Program-made: the position numbers and the translations under genes
Notes under the pieces: model-generated
Seen by the model: the letters and a program-made list of their open reading frames with translations, nothing else
Databases searched by the model: none
Told to the model about the DNA's origin: nothing
In this document: positions 62,432-64,000 of the stretch, piece by piece
Layout of the letters: each line of letters opens with the position of its first letter
How positions within the stretch are numbered: position 1 is the first letter of the stretch
Source of the DNA: Abyssibacter sp036156195
GTDB lineage: Bacteria; Pseudomonadota; Gammaproteobacteria; Nevskiales; OUC007
Reading direction: 5' to 3'
DNA: 64,000 nucleotides
NCBI GenBank assembly: GCA_036156195.1
Contig: JAYZUZ010000018.1
Location: 1 to 64,000 of the forward strand

Positions 62432-63529
62432 ATGCCCTATCCCGCCCCTATCCAGACCCGTCGGGTGCTCGCTGGCTTCGGCCTGTCGGTTGCCCTCACA
62501 ACCACGCTCGCGGCCTGCAGCACGGCTGAACCACCCGTCGAATCTGCACGGGCCACACCGGCCGAGCGCGTGCGTATCGCCTCCGTGGAGCCCGCGCCCG
62601 GTGCCAGCCAGCTCGCGTTCCCCGGTACGACACGCGCCAGCGATGGCGGCGACCTGGCCTTCCAGACCGCCGGTCGCCTGGCCCGCCGACTCGACATCGG
62701 CGAAGCCTTCGAACAAGGCGACGTCCTGGCCACGCTCGACAATCCCCGTCTGCAACCAGGGGTCGACGCGGCGAGGCAGCGCGTGGAGCAGCTACTCCAG
62801 CAGCGACGACAAGCGGAACGGGATCTGGCACGTGTCCAGGCGTTGGGCGATCGGAATGCCGCCACCACCGAAGAAGTGGAACAGGTACGTTCGCGCCTCG
62901 CCGCTCTCAAGGCCGCCGAGGCAGCAGCCCGTGCGCAGCAGGTCGAGGCCGAGCAGCTTCTGGGCGAATCGCGGATGACCGCACCGTATGCGGGCACGGT
63001 CACCCGCAGTTATGTGGACCCGGGCGAATTCGTGCCCGCCGGCACCCCTGTACTGGCTGTTGCAGGCTCCGGATCTCAGCTCGAGATCGAAATCGTCCTG
63101 CCCGAATCGCTCATCCTGTCGAGGCAACCGGGTGAGTCGATTCCCGTACGGCTTCCCCTGCTGGATCGGACGGTGCAAGGCCGAGTCGTTGAGATCGCAA
63201 ACGCGGCTGCCGGTGCAGGCCGCTTGTTCCCGCTAGTGGTCAGCCTGCCCGCGGCAACACTGCGCGCAGGCCTGACCGCAGAGGTGGTCATTCCGGTCGC
63301 CCGACAGGACGAACTCACGGTGCCATTGCGCGCCGTCGTCGACCCCGGCAGCCATGAGCCCCATGTCTACAGACTGGCCGGCGATCGCGCCGAACGTGTG
63401 GCTGTGCGGGTCGGTGATTTGCTGGGAGAGCGCATTGTGGTCAGCGGCGCCTTGCAAGCCGGTGATTCCGTGATCACCGCTGGCCTGACGCGCCTGATCG
63501 ATGGTCAGACTGTCGACGTGCTGCGCTAG
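62432..63529 (+). CDS. RND efflux periplasmic adaptor (membrane fusion protein)
   Basis: 365 residues. The signal ends in a lipobox (TTLAACS), so it is a lipoprotein. Then AFPGTTRASDGGDLAFQTAG (barrel-sandwich), a coiled-coil hairpin (about 105-175; RQRVEQLLQQRRQAERDLAR) and GTVTRSYVDPGEFVPAGTP. ATG 62432 is chosen since the in-frame start at 62327 lies upstream of the promoter. Confidence 0.93.
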   Translation: MPYPAPIQTRRVLAGFGLSVALTTTLAACSTAEPPVESARATPAERVRIASVEPAPGASQLAFPGTTRASDGGDLAFQTAGRLARRLDIGEAFEQGDVLATLDNPRLQPGVDAARQRVEQLLQQRRQAERDLARVQALGDRNAATTEEVEQVRSRLAALKAAEAAARAQQVEAEQLLGESRMTAPYAGTVTRSYVDPGEFVPAGTPVLAVAGSGSQLEIEIVLPESLILSRQPGESIPVRLPLLDRTVQGRVVEIANAAAGAGRLFPLVVSLPAATLRAGLTAEVVIPVARQDELTVPLRAVVDPGSHEPHVYRLAGDRAERVAVRVGDLLGERIVVSGALQAGDSVITAGLTRLIDGQTVDVLR

Positions 63530-63539
63530 GGGGCGAGTC

Positions 63540-64000
63540 ATGCATCGTTTTGCCACCCTCGTGCTGGAGCAGCATCGGCTGATCCTCACGGTTGCTGTTT
63601 TGCTCGCAGTCAGCGGCGCATTGGCGTTCAGCTCCATGAACCGGCAGGAAGACCCCTTCTTCCCCAATCGCGCCGGACTGATCACCGTCCCGTTTCCCGG
63701 CGCCGACCCGGAACGCATCGAGCGCCTGGTTGTGCGCCATCTCGAAGAAGAGATCCAACAGGTCGAATCCGTCAGCACCGTACGGTCCACAACACGAACC
63801 AACGTCGCCCTGATCACCGTAGAACTCCGCGACGCCATCTACGACACCCAGAGCGCCTGGGAGCGGGTGCGACAGGCGATGGACCGCGCAGCGCTCAAGT
63901 TTCCGCCAGAAGCCGCCGCCCCAGAACTCGATGACGAACTCATCGCCACCTCGACCGTCGTACTGGCCGTGACGGGGTCGGATGACCCGATGGTGCTGGC
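63540..64000 (+). CDS. RND efflux transporter, partial (N-terminus)
   Basis: 153 residues before the window edge. TM1 (LILTVAVLLAVSGALAF) and the start of the porter domain: QEDPFFPNRAGLITVPFPGA, DPERIERLVVRHLEEEI and VSTVRSTTRTNVALITVEL are typical of AcrB/MexF-like HAE1 pumps. Lies 10 bases after the adaptor gene; the pump exports lipophilic compounds. 3' end is outside the window. Confidence 0.93.
   Translation, partial: MHRFATLVLEQHRLILTVAVLLAVSGALAFSSMNRQEDPFFPNRAGLITVPFPGADPERIERLVVRHLEEEIQQVESVSTVRSTTRTNVALITVELRDAIYDTQSAWERVRQAMDRAALKFPPEAAAPELDDELIATSTVVLAVTGSDDPMVL

Overview
The window looks like the chromosome of a GC-rich gammaproteobacterium. The gene orders rpsB-tsf-pyrH-frr-uppS-cdsA-dxr-rseP-bamA-ompH-lpxD-fabZ-lpxA-lpxB-rnhB and map-glnD-dapD-dapE are those of Gammaproteobacteria, and the LPS and BAM genes show a Gram-negative envelope. 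The genus cannot be fixed from the sequence; a Nevskiales/Salinisphaerales-type organism is only a guess.

Layout. (1) 1-2407: the attI end of an integron. A 3'-truncated integron integrase (+) faces away from a cassette array (-). The first cassette encodes a small membrane zinc-ribbon protein. The second carries two genes that look like a Pycsar anti-phage pair (class III nucleotidyl cyclase plus three-TM effector). One complete attC is visible and a second is cut by the left window edge. This part is visibly AT-richer than the rest. (2) 2431-16552 (-): core envelope, isoprenoid and translation genes. (3) 16778-29000: map, glnD, dapD, dapE, a YheT-type hydrolase, a cNMP-binding patatin protein, an SDR, class I aldolase, tRNA-Ser(UGA) and a TPR protein.

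(4) 29124-47728: the main accessory locus. Two PUFA-synthase-like megaenzymes (NPD-NPD-KS-AT-5xACP-KR-DH, 3081 aa; KS-AT-DH-PPTase, 1683 aa) are followed by a free ACP, an alpha/beta hydrolase, a secreted esterase and an SDR. A convergent gene encodes an ACP-sulfotransferase fusion. The free ACP and the sulfotransferase's ACP are close relatives. With the hydrolase they look like a split version of the sulfotransferase/thioesterase offloading module of the CurM/olefin-synthase type, so the product may be a sulfated lipid or a terminal alkene. This is the best candidate for an undescribed system.

(5) 47988-49653: small ABM, PH-domain and membrane proteins and a PaaI-type thioesterase. (6) 49659-54874: a five-gene nucleotide-sugar/glycosyltransferase cassette (with a DRL-like SAF-domain oxidoreductase) that lies between a broken 3' fragment of a sigma54 activator gene and an intact homologue. 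(7) 54884-60319: a signalling island with the sigma54 response regulator plus HPt protein, then an H-NOX sensor, a soluble hybrid histidine kinase and a second HPt, much like NO-responsive LuxU/LuxO-feeding relays. (8) 60455-64000: a small wHTH-like protein, an epoxide-hydrolase-like enzyme, and a TetR repressor divergent from an RND efflux operon, with a clear palindromic operator overlapping the efflux promoter.
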